From positions 186,001 through 250,000 of the forward strand of contig SCPD01000002.1 in the NCBI GenBank assembly GCA_005502925.1: DNA of 64,000 nucleotides, read 5' to 3'. Position 1 is the stretch's first letter; every line of letters starts with the position of its first letter. A program made the position numbers and the translations under genes. The stretch is from Rhizobiales bacterium Y(2018) (GTDB lineage: Bacteria > Pseudomonadota > Alphaproteobacteria > Rhizobiales > Aestuariivirgaceae). Positions 30,300 to 40,136 of the stretch are shown here, in pieces. Below the pieces are notes generated by a model. It was not told where the DNA came from, made no database searches, and was given only the letters and a program-made list of their open reading frames with translations.

Positions 30300-30598
30300 T
30301 GGCCGGCGCCACTAAGGGCTACTGGATGGTGCGCGTCACGGTGAAGGATCCCGAGCGCTACAAGGACTATGTCGCCGCCAACAAGATGCCGCTCGAGACC
30401 TATGGCGCCAAATTCCTGGTGCGCGGCGGCGCCCATGAAGTGGTCAAGGGCACCTCGCGCGAGCGCCATGTGATCATCGAATTTCCGTCGCTCGATGCCG
30501 CCAAGGCGTGCTTCCGTTCGCCCGAATATCAGGCGGCGCTGAAGATCTTCGAGACCTGCGCCGAGAGCGACGTCGTCATTGTCGAGGGAGTGTCATGA
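30299..30598 (+). CDS. DUF1330 family protein, second tandem copy
   Basis: 99 residues, diverged paralogue of the preceding gene ([45 protein letters not shown]). The start overlaps the first copy's stop (TGATG), and its own stop overlaps the dapB start (ATGA), so all three genes are translationally coupled. The two copies may form a heterodimer. No specific reaction can be assigned. Confidence 0.88.
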   Translation: MAGATKGYWMVRVTVKDPERYKDYVAANKMPLETYGAKFLVRGGAHEVVKGTSRERHVIIEFPSLDAAKACFRSPEYQAALKIFETCAESDVVIVEGVS

Positions 30599-31395
30599 AG
30601 ATCGCCATCGCCGGGGCGGCCGGCCGCATGGGCCGCGTTCTCACCCGCATCGTGCAGGAGACGGAAGGTCTCGAAGTCGCGGGCGGCATCGAGCCGAAAG
30701 GCTCGAGCGCTGTCGGCGCCGATATGGGCGAGCTCGCCGGCGTCGGACCGCTCGGCATCAAGATCACCGATGAACCCTTGGCGCTGTTCACCAGGATCGA
30801 AGGCCTGATCGACTTCACCGTCCCTAAGGCAACGTTGGCGCTGGCCGAGTTCTCGGCGCAAGCGCGCATCGTCCATGTCATCGGCACCACCGGCATCGAC
30901 AAGGAAGGCGACGAGAAGATCAAGGCAGCGGCCCGCCATGCCCGCATCGTAAAGTCGGGCAATATGAGTCTCGGCGTCAATCTGCTCGCTGCCCTGGTGC
31001 GCAAGGTGGCGGCGACCTTGGGCCCCGATTTCGACATCGAGGTCCTCGAAATGCATCACAAGCACAAGATCGACGCGCCCTCGGGCACCGCTTTGCTGCT
31101 GGGCCAGGCGGCGGCGGAAGGCCGCAAGCTCGATCTCGCGAAATCCTCGGTGCGCGCGCGCGACGGTCACACCGGCGCCCGCCCTGTTGGCCATATCGGC
31201 TTCGCCACCTTGCGCGGCGGCAGCGTCGTCGGCGAGCACACGGTGATGTTCGCGGGGCCCGATGAGCGCATCGAGCTCACCCACAAGGCGGCGAGCCGCG
31301 ACCTCTTTGCGCGCGGCGCGGTGCGTGCCGCCCTTTGGGCGCAGGACAAGAAACCCGGTCTCTATTCGATGGCCGACGTATTGGGACTGGAGTAA
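30595..31395 (+). CDS. dapB: 4-hydroxy-tetrahydrodipicolinate reductase DapB
   Basis: 266 residues. NAD(P)H-dependent step of the diaminopimelate/lysine pathway. N-terminal Rossmann motif [10 protein letters not shown] at residues 7-16; the signature [16 protein letters not shown] (about 150-165) holds the catalytic His and Lys and the substrate loop. The start overlaps the preceding DUF1330 stop. gpmA follows after 3 bp. Confidence 0.97.
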   Translation: MKIAIAGAAGRMGRVLTRIVQETEGLEVAGGIEPKGSSAVGADMGELAGVGPLGIKITDEPLALFTRIEGLIDFTVPKATLALAEFSAQARIVHVIGTTGIDKEGDEKIKAAARHARIVKSGNMSLGVNLLAALVRKVAATLGPDFDIEVLEMHHKHKIDAPSGTALLLGQAAAEGRKLDLAKSSVRARDGHTGARPVGHIGFATLRGGSVVGEHTVMFAGPDERIELTHKAASRDLFARGAVRAALWAQDKKPGLYSMADVLGLE

Positions 31396-31398
31396 TCG

Positions 31399-32016
31399 AT
31401 GGATCGCATATTGGTGCTTGTCCGCCACGGGCAGAGCGAGTGGAATCTGAAGAATCTGTTCACCGGCTGGAAAGACCCGGGCCTGACCGAGAAGGGCATC
31501 GCCGAAGCCAAGGCGGCGGGCGAGCGTTTGAAGCGCAAAGGCCTCAAATTCGATATCGCCTATACGAGCGTGCTGACGCGCGCCCAGCACACGCTCGATT
31601 TGATGCTGGCCGAGCTCGGCCAGACGGGTTTGAAGACCGTCAAGGACCAGGCCCTGAACGAGCGCGACTATGGCGACTTGACCGGTCTCAACAAGGACGA
31701 TGCGCGCAAGAAATGGGGCGAGGAGCAGGTGCTGGTCTGGCGCCGCTCTTATGACGTGCCGCCGCCCGGCGGCGAGAGCCTCAAGGACACGCTGGCGCGC
31801 GCACTGCCTTATTACATGAAACACATCCAACCCGATGTGCTGTCGGGCAAAAGCGTTCTGGTGGCGGCGCATGGCAATTCGCTGCGCGCTTTGATCATGG
31901 CCATCGAAGGCCTGACGCCCGCGGAAATCCTGAAGCGCGAGCTCGAGACCGGCGTGCCCGTCTTCTATCGCCTCAAGGCCGATTCACGGCCCGAGAAGGT
32001 CGAGATCCTATCGTAG
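31399..32016 (+). CDS. gpmA: 2,3-bisphosphoglycerate-dependent phosphoglycerate mutase GpmA
   Basis: 205 residues, the short alphaproteobacterial GpmA. It interconverts 3- and 2-phosphoglycerate in glycolysis and gluconeogenesis. The phosphohistidine motif VRHGQSEWN is at residues 8-16, the catalytic Glu region [10 protein letters not shown] near 88, and the second His in [10 protein letters not shown] near 158. It is coupled to dapB (3-bp gap). Confidence 0.95.
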   Translation: MDRILVLVRHGQSEWNLKNLFTGWKDPGLTEKGIAEAKAAGERLKRKGLKFDIAYTSVLTRAQHTLDLMLAELGQTGLKTVKDQALNERDYGDLTGLNKDDARKKWGEEQVLVWRRSYDVPPPGGESLKDTLARALPYYMKHIQPDVLSGKSVLVAAHGNSLRALIMAIEGLTPAEILKRELETGVPVFYRLKADSRPEKVEILS

Positions 32017-32043
32017 GATACAGGCCGCTAAATCGGGCGGGAA

Positions 32044-32760
32044 TTATCTGGTTTCCGCCCCATAGTCCAACTTGGGATACCAGTTCGTTCCACGCCCGCC
32101 CGGCGTCCAGTCCAGCACATTCCACAGCGGTGTCGGATCGGGCGCGAGATGCGGATCGAAACCCGGATCGGCGGTCTCCGGACCGCCCTCGGCAGCCCAG
32201 AAGAGCCGGATCTTGTCGCCTGCGCGCTTCCAGATCAGCACCGCAGCTCCTTCATCGCCGTCCTTGAGGGCGCGGTAATCGGTCGGAAACTCGTCCCCGA
32301 TGCATTGGTAGAATTTGAGATTTCGCCAGCCGCGCTCGCGCGCGAAATCGAGCTGTCGCGCCACGGGTGAGCGGCCAACTACCGCCATCGCCACGCGCTG
32401 CTCGATGTCGACCGCAGGTATATCCAGCGAGCCGACAAACGACGTACACATCGGGCAGGGCCGCTCGCGCTCGGGGCCGTACATCCAGAAATAGGTAAAG
32501 AGCGTGTCGTGCCGGCCGAACAGGTCGGCGAGTCCGAGCTCCTTTCCGCTCGCGTCGCGGAACCGATAGTCCTTTGCCTCCCCACCCGGCGGCAGCGATC
32601 GGCGCAGAGCGGCGACCCGCTGTATCTGGCGGCGAAGCTCGATCTCCTCGGCGAGCAGCTTGGTCCGCGCCTTACGGTATTCGGGACTTTCATTCGGAAA
32701 TGGCTTGCTTCCCTTGCGGGCGAGCTCGGCGGCCGGTGCCAGAGTTTCAAGAGTGGTCAT
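32044..32760 (-). CDS. DUF899 thioredoxin-like protein
   Basis: 238 residues. The DUF899 family has a thioredoxin-like fold; here the block YFWMYGPERERPCPMCTSFV (about 90-110) shows a CPMC pair in the redox position, and the C-terminal W-Y-P-K-L-D-Y-G is typical. The start is supported by GAAGGAAA upstream of the ATG; the longer upstream frame has no family similarity. Function unproven. It is convergent with gpmA. Confidence 0.85.
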   Translation of the reverse strand: MTTLETLAPAAELARKGSKPFPNESPEYRKARTKLLAEEIELRRQIQRVAALRRSLPPGGEAKDYRFRDASGKELGLADLFGRHDTLFTYFWMYGPERERPCPMCTSFVGSLDIPAVDIEQRVAMAVVGRSPVARQLDFARERGWRNLKFYQCIGDEFPTDYRALKDGDEGAAVLIWKRAGDKIRLFWAAEGGPETADPGFDPHLAPDPTPLWNVLDWTPGGRGTNWYPKLDYGAETR

Positions 32761-32881
32761 CGTCGATTTCCTTCGACCAATGGAAAAGCGGTCCATCAAC
32801 CGATGAACAATCGCTGTCTCTCTTGAACGGCCGGGCGGCGTCATCGTTCCCCTCCGCCGCCACTTTTTAGGGGGGTGGTGA

Positions 32882-33754
32882 TCACGCTGCTTTCGCGGTG
32901 ATCCCGGCCTCCCAGCCGAGAATGGCGCGTTTGCGGGTGAGGCCCCAGTGATAGCCGCACAGGCTGCCGGATTTGCTGAGCACCCGGTGGCAGGGCACCA
33001 CGAAGGAGACCGGATTGCGGCCGACCGCGGCGCCGACTGCGCGCGCCGCCTTGGGCTTGCCGATATGAGCGGCGACGTCGGAATAGGTCGAACGCTTGCC
33101 GAGCGGGATGCGCAACAGCGTCTCCCAGACGCGGATCTCGAAATCGCTGCCGATGAAGACGACGCGCAAAGGCTCGTCGCGCCGCCAGTTCTCCGGCTTG
33201 AAGATGCGGTCGGCATAAGGCTTGGTGGCGAGCCAGTCCTCGATATAGGCAGCGCCCGGCCAGCGTGACTGCATATCTATGAGCGCGTCCTTCTCCACCC
33301 CGTCATCGGCGAAAGCGAGGCCGGCGAGGCCCTGGTCGGTGATCATCACCAGCGCACGCCCGAAGGGACAGTCATGGAAGCCGAAGCGCAAGGTCAGGCC
33401 CTTGCCGCCCGCCTTGTAGAAGCCGGGCGTCATGCCTTCATGGGTGACGAAGAGGTCGTGCAGCCGGCCCGGCCCCGACAGGCCCACCTCATAGGCCGTG
33501 TCGAGGATCGAGGCGGATTCGCGCAGGAGACCGCGCGCATGGTCGAGCGTCACCGCCTGCAGGAATGCCTTGGGCGAGAGGCCGGCCCAGCGGGTGAACA
33601 GCCGCTGCAGATGGGTCGGACTCAATTGCGCCTGCTCGGCGATCTCTTCGAGCGAGGGCTGCTCGCGCCAGGTCTCGTGGATGAAGGCGAGCGTCTTCTT
33701 CACGATCTCATAGTCGCGGGCGGGGGTGGACAGGGTTTCGATCTCGGTTGTCAT
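32882..33754 (-). CDS. AraC domain plus methylated-DNA-protein cysteine methyltransferase (Ada-like)
   Basis: 290 residues. N-terminal AraC-type helix-turn-helix (about 15-115; SLEEIAEQAQLSPTHLQRLF) and C-terminal O6-methylguanine-DNA methyltransferase with the acceptor motif PCHRV near residue 256. The Ada zinc/Cys38 domain that senses methyl phosphotriesters is absent, so the classical Ada switch cannot work in this way. It irreversibly takes alkyl groups from O6-alkylguanine. An AraC-type self-control role is likely. Confidence 0.92.
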   Translation of the reverse strand: MTTEIETLSTPARDYEIVKKTLAFIHETWREQPSLEEIAEQAQLSPTHLQRLFTRWAGLSPKAFLQAVTLDHARGLLRESASILDTAYEVGLSGPGRLHDLFVTHEGMTPGFYKAGGKGLTLRFGFHDCPFGRALVMITDQGLAGLAFADDGVEKDALIDMQSRWPGAAYIEDWLATKPYADRIFKPENWRRDEPLRVVFIGSDFEIRVWETLLRIPLGKRSTYSDVAAHIGKPKAARAVGAAVGRNPVSFVVPCHRVLSKSGSLCGYHWGLTRKRAILGWEAGITAKAA

Positions 33755-33831
33755 GGTCGGAATCTAGGAAGCTCAGGGCGCCGAAACCACCCGATTCTTG
33801 CGCAGGCTAACCCATTGTAATCACGGTATTT

Positions 33832-34296
33832 TCAAATACGAGGCCGGGCGAGTGCGCCGCGCAGCGTATCGGCGAAGGCCTTGCGGTCATGGGCGGCGAG
33901 GAACTGGCCGATCTCGGTGCGCCGGCCTTTGAAGCGCAAATACAGGCTGCCGATCAATTCGCGGTCATGATCCTCTTCCAGCTCGACCTTGACCCAGCCA
34001 CGGGTGAAATGCAGCTCCTCGCGCTGCCGGTCATGGTCGAAGCGCTTGAGGATCAGCTCATGATCCGTCACCTCGATCCGCTCTTCCTTCAGCGCATCGG
34101 CGTAATTCTTGCGGAAGGCCCACCAGACGAGCGCGACATCGAGACCTAGAAACGGCGCCACCGGCCAGGCGCCGAGCAGATAGAAGGCGGTGCCGGCCGC
34201 GAAATTGAGGCCGATCAATACGCTCATCAAAATCAGAAAGCCTCTCTGGCTCAGCGAGCGATAGGGCTTGAGCGTGGCGCGGAAGGTCTGCTGCAT
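33832..34296 (-). CDS. DUF2244 integral membrane protein
   Basis: 154 residues. Two hydrophobic helices (about 18-38 and 42-62), then a soluble part with R-x-W-V-x-V-x-L-type segments (HFTRGWVKVELEED) typical of DUF2244. The function of the family is unknown. The divergent nth gene starts 54 bp away, a neighbourhood common in Hyphomicrobiales. Confidence 0.85.
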   Translation of the reverse strand: MQQTFRATLKPYRSLSQRGFLILMSVLIGLNFAAGTAFYLLGAWPVAPFLGLDVALVWWAFRKNYADALKEERIEVTDHELILKRFDHDRQREELHFTRGWVKVELEEDHDRELIGSLYLRFKGRRTEIGQFLAAHDRKAFADTLRGALARPRI

Positions 34297-34350
34297 GGCT
34301 TGATCTTAGGCTCCAACTGGGCTCAGGTCACGTGAACAGAAGGGGGAATC

Positions 34351-35007
34351 ATGGCGCCGCGCAGGCTCAAACCGGATCAGATCACGGAGATGTTCCGTCG
34401 TTTCCAAGCAGCGGATCCCGTACCCGAGGGCGAGCTCGATTACGTCAATCCTTACACGCTCCTCGTCGCCGTGGTGCTTTCGGCGCAAGCGACCGATGTC
34501 GGCGTCAACCGCGCCACCGGCCCTCTGTTCAAATTCGTCGACACGCCGGAAAAGATGGTCGAGCTCGGCGAGGCGGAGCTCATCTCCTATATCCGCACCA
34601 TCGGCCTTTATCGGATGAAGGCCAAGAACGTGATCGCGCTGTCGCAAATCCTTATCGACCGATATGGCAGCGAAGTGCCGCGCGACCGTGCCGCGCTCGA
34701 GGAACTGCCGGGGGTCGGTCGCAAGACGGCGAATGTCGTGCTCAATATCGCTTTCGGCGAGCCGACCATCGCCGTCGACACGCATCTCTTCCGCCTCGGC
34801 AACCGTACCGGGCTCGCGCCCGGCAAGACGCCGCTCGAGGTCGAGCTCAAACTCGAAAAGGTCGTGCCGCCCGAATATAAGCGCCACGCCCATCACTGGC
34901 TCATTCTGCACGGCCGTTATGTGTGCAAGGCGCGCAAGCCCGAATGCCCGCGCTGCCTGATCAACGATCTCTGCCTGTTCAAGGAGAAGACCGTTTCAGT
35001 CCCTTGA
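34351..35007 (+). CDS. nth: Endonuclease III Nth
   Basis: 218 residues. DNA glycosylase/AP lyase removing oxidised pyrimidines. Helix-hairpin-helix ELPGVGRKTANVVL near residue 117 with the catalytic Lys, the catalytic Asp in VDTHLFRLGNR near 142, and the [4Fe-4S] loop C-x6-C-x2-C-x5-C (CKARKPECPRCLINDLC near 192-208). The 3' end overlaps the convergent membrane-protein gene by 29 bp. Confidence 0.96.
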   Translation: MAPRRLKPDQITEMFRRFQAADPVPEGELDYVNPYTLLVAVVLSAQATDVGVNRATGPLFKFVDTPEKMVELGEAELISYIRTIGLYRMKAKNVIALSQILIDRYGSEVPRDRAALEELPGVGRKTANVVLNIAFGEPTIAVDTHLFRLGNRTGLAPGKTPLEVELKLEKVVPPEYKRHAHHWLILHGRYVCKARKPECPRCLINDLCLFKEKTVSVP

Positions 35008-35641
35008 AGATGTGCACGAAGTAGCTCGTCGAGAACAGCGGCACGGTAAGATTGACGAAGGGCACGAGAGCCAGAGCCGCGGGGATGAAGCCGGCGACGA
35101 AGATATGCGGTGAATTGGTTCGACGCAGCTCCCTGGCCTCGTCCACCGGCATATGGCGCATCGCCGCCATCTCGAAATATTCGCGGCTCAGCAGATAGGC
35201 ATTGACGACGAGCAGCACGATCGCGCCGATGCCGAAAAGCAGCATCGGCAGCACCGCCAGGTTGACGACAAGTACCAGGAGGCCGAATTGCACACCGAGC
35301 AAGATCGCTTTGGTGGTCGGCAATTCGCGACCTGGCGTGTCGCCAGGATAGTGCTTGCGTTCGACGAGACCGGCGATGTGATCCAGATAGAGGCCGGCGA
35401 AGAGGGCGGTGACCGGCGGGATCATGAAGAAGGCGAGCACCGCCATGCCGAGGCCGCCCACCACTTCGATGATATTATTGCCCCAGCCCCAGGGGGCGAG
35501 CTTCAGCATGTCGAGCAGGAACACCGTTCCGGCGATGACGGCGATGAGCAGCACGATGGCCAGCCCGATCGCCTTGATGAGGACGCTGCGGAAATCGGGG
35601 GAGAGGACATCGCCAAGGGCGGTGAAGGCGGCTTTGATCAT
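34979..35641 (-). CDS. EI24/CysZ-like membrane protein
   Basis: 220 residues with about five hydrophobic segments. The EI24-family pattern PPVTALFAGLYLDHIAGLVERKHYPG (about 75-100) and the Y-F-E-M-A-A-M-R-H region near 163 are diagnostic. CysZ proteins carry sulfate; the alphaproteobacterial members are not proven to. The ATG was chosen because the upstream 24 codons lack family similarity. 29 bp overlap with nth at the 3' ends. Confidence 0.82.
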   Translation of the reverse strand: MIKAAFTALGDVLSPDFRSVLIKAIGLAIVLLIAVIAGTVFLLDMLKLAPWGWGNNIIEVVGGLGMAVLAFFMIPPVTALFAGLYLDHIAGLVERKHYPGDTPGRELPTTKAILLGVQFGLLVLVVNLAVLPMLLFGIGAIVLLVVNAYLLSREYFEMAAMRHMPVDEARELRRTNSPHIFVAGFIPAALALVPFVNLTVPLFSTSYFVHIFKGLKRSSP

Positions 35642-35776
35642 GGCGGCATAGATAATGGACCGGCGCCCCGGTTTGAAGGGCCAGTAAGCATGTCGAAAAG
35701 CCTTAAGTTGCACGAAAAGGCCTTATCGCTTAGCTTCAAGGCCATAAATGTGGCGCGGTGCGGAAGTGAGGCGGAA

Positions 35777-36868
35777 TTGAGAAAACTGGCAAGCGGTCTG
35801 CTCTTCGCGGTGGCACTTTCGATTGGTCCTTCCTATGCCCAGCAGCAGGCAGCGCCACCGCCGGCCGTGGTCGTCGAGCCGGCGCGGATGGAGGTCATCG
35901 CCCAGCGGGTGGATTTCGTCGGCCGCATCGAGGCAATCGAGAAGGTCGAATTGCGCGCCCGCGTGACGGGTTTCATCAAGAAGGTCGATTTCAAGGACGG
36001 TGACGACGTCAAGGAAGGTCAGACGCTGTTCGAGATCGAGCCCGATTCGTTCCAGGCGACGATCGACCAGAGTCAGGCCCAACTCGCTTCCGCTGAGGCG
36101 GATGCCCAGAATGCCAATCTCAATCTCCAGCGCGGCCTCGATCTCGTGAAGACCAACGCGCTCGCCAAGGCCCAGGTCGACCAGCGCCAGGCCGATGCCG
36201 ACAAAGCCCGCGCCGCAGTCCTGCAGATGCAGGCGGCCCTGCGCGAGGCCGAGATCCAGCTCTCCTATACGACGATCAAGGCGCCGATCCCCGGCCGCAT
36301 CGGCAGGACGACCTTCACCGAAGGCAATCTCGTCGATCCGTCCTCGGGCGTCCTGGCGACGATCGTGCGCGACGATGAGGTGCGGGCGCTCTTCAACGTC
36401 ACCCAGCGCGAGATCCTCGAATACCGCAAGAGCGGCGGCGGCGAGGTGATCGTCAAATTGCGGCTCGCCGACGGCAGCTTCTACGACAAGCCGGGCAAGC
36501 TCGATTTCATCGACGTGGTGGTCGACCAGAAGACCGACAGCCAGCTGATCCGCGCCGTGTTTCCCAATCCCGACCGCATCCTCACCGATGGGCAGACGAT
36601 CCGCGTCGTCCTCGAGCGCGCCCAGGAGGCGCCGTCGGTCACCGTGCCGCAGGCGGCGCTGGCCGCCGACCAGGCGGGCTCCTATGTCTTCGTCGTCGAT
36701 TCCGCCAACAAGGTCGAGCAGCGCCGGGTCAAGACCGGCCAGCAGCGCGACGGCCGGATCGCCGTCACCGAAGGATTGAAGGACGGCGAACTCGTCATCG
36801 TCGAGGGCCTGCAGCGCGTGCGGGCGGGCATGGTCGTCGCGCCGCAGCGTGCCGAAGCCTCTAACTAG
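35777..36868 (+). CDS. RND efflux periplasmic adaptor subunit (AcrA/MexA-like)
   Basis: 363 residues from a TTG preceded by GAGGCGGA. This start gives a clean signal peptide with cleavage after PSYA (before QQQ, about residue 22); an ATG at 35690 would add a 29-residue extension of no clear type. Lipoyl/barrel-sandwich halves (RIEAIEKVELRARVTG ... IKAPIPGRIGRT), an alpha-hairpin at about 85-150 and beta-barrel and membrane-proximal domains follow. No lipobox. It links the inner-membrane pump to an outer-membrane channel, which is not encoded nearby. Confidence 0.92.
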   Translation: MRKLASGLLFAVALSIGPSYAQQQAAPPPAVVVEPARMEVIAQRVDFVGRIEAIEKVELRARVTGFIKKVDFKDGDDVKEGQTLFEIEPDSFQATIDQSQAQLASAEADAQNANLNLQRGLDLVKTNALAKAQVDQRQADADKARAAVLQMQAALREAEIQLSYTTIKAPIPGRIGRTTFTEGNLVDPSSGVLATIVRDDEVRALFNVTQREILEYRKSGGGEVIVKLRLADGSFYDKPGKLDFIDVVVDQKTDSQLIRAVFPNPDRILTDGQTIRVVLERAQEAPSVTVPQAALAADQAGSYVFVVDSANKVEQRRVKTGQQRDGRIAVTEGLKDGELVIVEGLQRVRAGMVVAPQRAEASN

Positions 36869-36877
36869 GAGCGGACG

Positions 36878-39800
36878 ATGATCTCCTCCGTCTTCATCCA
36901 CAGGCCACGCCTGGCCTTCGTCATTTCGATCGTCATCACGATCGCCGGCTTCATCGCCTATTACGCGCTGCCGGTCGCTCAGTTCCCCGACATCGTGCCG
37001 CCGCAGGTGCAGGTTTCCGGCGTCTATCCGGGCGCCGATGCCGCCGCCGTCGAGGCTTCCGTCGCCCAGATCATCGAGCCCGCCGTCAATGGCGTCGACA
37101 AGATGATCTACATGAAGTCGACCTCGGGCGCCGACGGCACCTATGGTCTGAGCGTCAGCTTCTCGGTCGGCTCCGATCCCGATCTCAACGCCGTCAACGT
37201 ATCGAACCGGGTCAACCAGGTCCTCTCGCAACTGCCGGCGGAGGTGCAGCGCAACGGCATCGTAGTGAAGAAGAAGTCTTCCGCGATGCTGCAGGTGATG
37301 AGCTTCTATTCGCCCAAAGGCTCGCGCGACGGCCTGTTCCTGTCGAACTATGTGACCATCAATATCCTCGACCGCCTGGCTCGCGTGCCGGGCGTCGGCG
37401 AGGTCTCGCTCTTCGGCGCTCAGGACTATTCGATGCGCATCTGGCTCGACCTGGACCGTCTGGCGAGCCTGGGGCTCACCTCGGCCGAGGTCGTCACGGC
37501 GATCCAGCAGCAGAATGTCCAGGCCGCCGTCGGTCGCATCGGCGCCGCTCCCCTGGTCAAGGACACGGCGCTGCAGATCAATCTCAACGCCAAGGGCCGG
37601 CTCAGCGACCCGGCCGAATTCGAGAACATCGTCATCCGCGCCACCGAGAGCGGTGGCCTGGTGCGCGTCAAGGACGTCGCCCGCGTCGAGCTCGGCGCCA
37701 AGACGCTCGATTCCGATGCGCGCTTCAATGGCGGCCCGACCGCCGGCATCGCCATCTATCAGGCGCCGGGCGCCAATGCCCTGGCGACCGCCGAGAATGT
37801 CCAGAAGACGCTCGAGGAGCTGAAGGCGAGCTTCCCCGACGACGTCGAATACGCGGTCGCCTACGATTCCACCGTCTTCGTCGAGAAGATGATGGAAAGC
37901 GTCATGCACACGCTGGGCGAGGCCTTCGTGCTGGTGGCGCTCGTGGTGCTTGTGTTCCTCGGCAATTTCCGCGCCACGCTCATTCCGATCATCGCCGTGC
38001 CGGTCGCCCTCATCGGCACCATGGCGGTGCTCCTGGCCATGGGCTTCTCGCTCAACACCATCTCGCTTCTGGCTCTCGTGCTGGCCATCGGCATCGTCGT
38101 CGACGACGCGATCGTCGTCGTCGAGAATGTCGAGCATGTGCTGCAGGAGCATCCCGAATTCACCCCTGCCGAAGCGACCGAGAAAGCGATGGGCCAGATC
38201 ACCGGGCCGATCATCGCCATCACCTTGGTGCTGCTGTCGGTCTTCGTGCCGACGGCCTTCATTCCGGGCATCACCGGCCAGCTTTATATGCAATTCGCCG
38301 TCGCCGTTTCGGTGTCGATGGTGATCTCAGCCATCAACGCGCTGACCCTCTCGCCGGCTCTGTGCTCGCTGCTGCTCAAGCATAGAGGTCCGCCGCGCGG
38401 CATCTTCAAGTTCTTCAACCGCGGCGTCGAAGGCGCCAAGGGCGGCTATGTGGCACTGGTCAGGCCCTTGGCGCGCCGCGCCCTCCTGGCGCTCCTGCTG
38501 GTCGGCCTCTTCGCCGGCGGCGCCGGCTGGCTCGCCAAGACGATCCCGACCGGCTTCCTGCCTGATGAGGACCAGGGCGCCTTCATGGGCGAGATCCAGC
38601 TGCCGGATTCGGCCTCGACCGAGCGCACCGCCGCCGTCGTCAAGCGCGTCGAGGAACTGATCGCCAAGAAGCCCTGGGCGGAAGCTTATTTCACCGTGTC
38701 GGGCTACAGCATCCTCGACGGCCTGGCGCTCCCTAACAAGGCTTTCTTCGTCGTGCTGCTGAAGCCCTTCGAGGAGCGCAAGGCGCCCGACATGTCGGCT
38801 TTCGCGGCCATCGCGGAATTGCGCCGCGACCTGCAATCGATCGCCGCCGCCAGCATCTTCCCCTTCAACCCGCCGCCGATCCAGGGCCTCGGCACCGGCT
38901 CCGGCTTCGAGTTCCAGCTGCAGAGCAATGCCGGCGCGCCACCCGCCGACATCGCCGCCGTGGCGCGCGGTTTGAGCATCGCCGCCAATCAGGATCCGCG
39001 CCTCGCCGGCGTCTTCACCACTTTCAGCGCCGCGACGCCGCAACTGACCGTCAAGGTCGATCGCGAGCGCGCCCAGACGCTGGGCGTCGCCGTCGTCGAC
39101 ATCTACAACGCGCTGCAGGTTGCCCTCGGCGGCACCTATGTGAACGACTTCAACCTGTTCGGGCGCACCTGGCAGGTCAAGGTGCAGGCCGATGCGGCAA
39201 GCCGCATGACGCCCGACGATATTTATCTGGTGCGGGTGCGCAGCTCCTCGGGCGAGCTCGTGTCGCTGCGGGCGCTCGCCGATGTCGAGCTCTCCTTCGC
39301 GCCCGCCGGCATGACCCGCTACAACAATCTGCGCTCCGTCACCATCAATGGCGCGCCGTCGCCCGGCCGCTCCTCGGGCGAGGCCATCGCCGCCATGGAG
39401 GCGGTGGCCAAGGCGACACTGCCGGTCGGTTATGGTTATGAATGGACGGGCACCGCGCTTCAGGAGAAAGAAGCCGGCGGCAAGACGGCCGGCATTCTGA
39501 TGCTCGCCGTGCTCTTCGCCTATCTCTTCCTCGTGGCGCTTTATGAAAGCTGGACCGTCCCGCTGGCGGTGATCGTCTCGGTGGCGGCGGGCCTCCTCGG
39601 CGCCATGCTGGCGCTGAAGTTCGCCGGCCTCGACAACAATGTCTATGCCCAGATCGGCATCGTCGTGCTGATCGCGCTCGCCGCCAAGAATGCGATTCTG
39701 ATCGTCGAATTCGCCATGGAGCAGCGCCGCAAGGGCGTCGGCATCGCCGACGCCGCGATCGAAGGCGCAAACTTGCGCTTCCGCGCCGTGATGATGACGT

Positions 39801-40057
39801 CCTTCGCCTTCATCCTGGGGTTGGTGCCGCTGGTGATCGCCTCCGGCGCGGGTGCGGCGACCCAGCGCGCTGTCGGCACCGCCGTCTTTGGCGGCATGCT
39901 GGCCGCGAGCCTGCTCGGCATCTTCGTCATTCCGGGGCTTTATGTCCTCGCCCAGAGCGGGCGCGAATTCACCCATCGCCTCGTCGGGCGCGGGGCCAAA
40001 ACCCCGGTGGCACCCACCGCGGAGGAGGCTCCGCCCGCCCCCAAACCTGAGGCGTGA
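36878..40057 (+). CDS. RND multidrug efflux transporter, HAE1 family (AcrB/MexB-like)
   Basis: 1059 residues. Twelve membrane helices with two large periplasmic loops. Proton-relay aspartates are visible in the helix 4 motif [16 protein letters not shown] (near 400). Porter-domain blocks such as [20 protein letters not shown] and GTYGLSVSF fit HAE1 pumps. It exports drugs, detergents or dyes with the adaptor encoded 9 bp upstream. No TetR regulator gene adjoins, so control is elsewhere or constitutive. Confidence 0.96.
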   Translation: MISSVFIHRPRLAFVISIVITIAGFIAYYALPVAQFPDIVPPQVQVSGVYPGADAAAVEASVAQIIEPAVNGVDKMIYMKSTSGADGTYGLSVSFSVGSDPDLNAVNVSNRVNQVLSQLPAEVQRNGIVVKKKSSAMLQVMSFYSPKGSRDGLFLSNYVTINILDRLARVPGVGEVSLFGAQDYSMRIWLDLDRLASLGLTSAEVVTAIQQQNVQAAVGRIGAAPLVKDTALQINLNAKGRLSDPAEFENIVIRATESGGLVRVKDVARVELGAKTLDSDARFNGGPTAGIAIYQAPGANALATAENVQKTLEELKASFPDDVEYAVAYDSTVFVEKMMESVMHTLGEAFVLVALVVLVFLGNFRATLIPIIAVPVALIGTMAVLLAMGFSLNTISLLALVLAIGIVVDDAIVVVENVEHVLQEHPEFTPAEATEKAMGQITGPIIAITLVLLSVFVPTAFIPGITGQLYMQFAVAVSVSMVISAINALTLSPALCSLLLKHRGPPRGIFKFFNRGVEGAKGGYVALVRPLARRALLALLLVGLFAGGAGWLAKTIPTGFLPDEDQGAFMGEIQLPDSASTERTAAVVKRVEELIAKKPWAEAYFTVSGYSILDGLALPNKAFFVVLLKPFEERKAPDMSAFAAIAELRRDLQSIAAASIFPFNPPPIQGLGTGSGFEFQLQSNAGAPPADIAAVARGLSIAANQDPRLAGVFTTFSAATPQLTVKVDRERAQTLGVAVVDIYNALQVALGGTYVNDFNLFGRTWQVKVQADAASRMTPDDIYLVRVRSSSGELVSLRALADVELSFAPAGMTRYNNLRSVTINGAPSPGRSSGEAIAAMEAVAKATLPVGYGYEWTGTALQEKEAGGKTAGILMLAVLFAYLFLVALYESWTVPLAVIVSVAAGLLGAMLALKFAGLDNNVYAQIGIVVLIALAAKNAILIVEFAMEQRRKGVGIADAAIEGANLRFRAVMMTSFAFILGLVPLVIASGAGAATQRAVGTAVFGGMLAASLLGIFVIPGLYVLAQSGREFTHRLVGRGAKTPVAPTAEEAPPAPKPEA

Positions 40058-40136
40058 CGCCAGGAACGGCCGTCTTGCGGCGGCCGGGCCGATCCTGTAG
40101 GGGCTCGGTTTCCCGCCCATTTTTCCATAGGAAATC

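Noticed and set aside
35723-38293. Very long open frame on the minus strand opposite the RND pump genes (856 codons)
   Set aside because: It is the antisense of acrA/acrB-like genes; composition is Arg/Asp/His-rich with no family motif, a known effect of GC-rich codon use.
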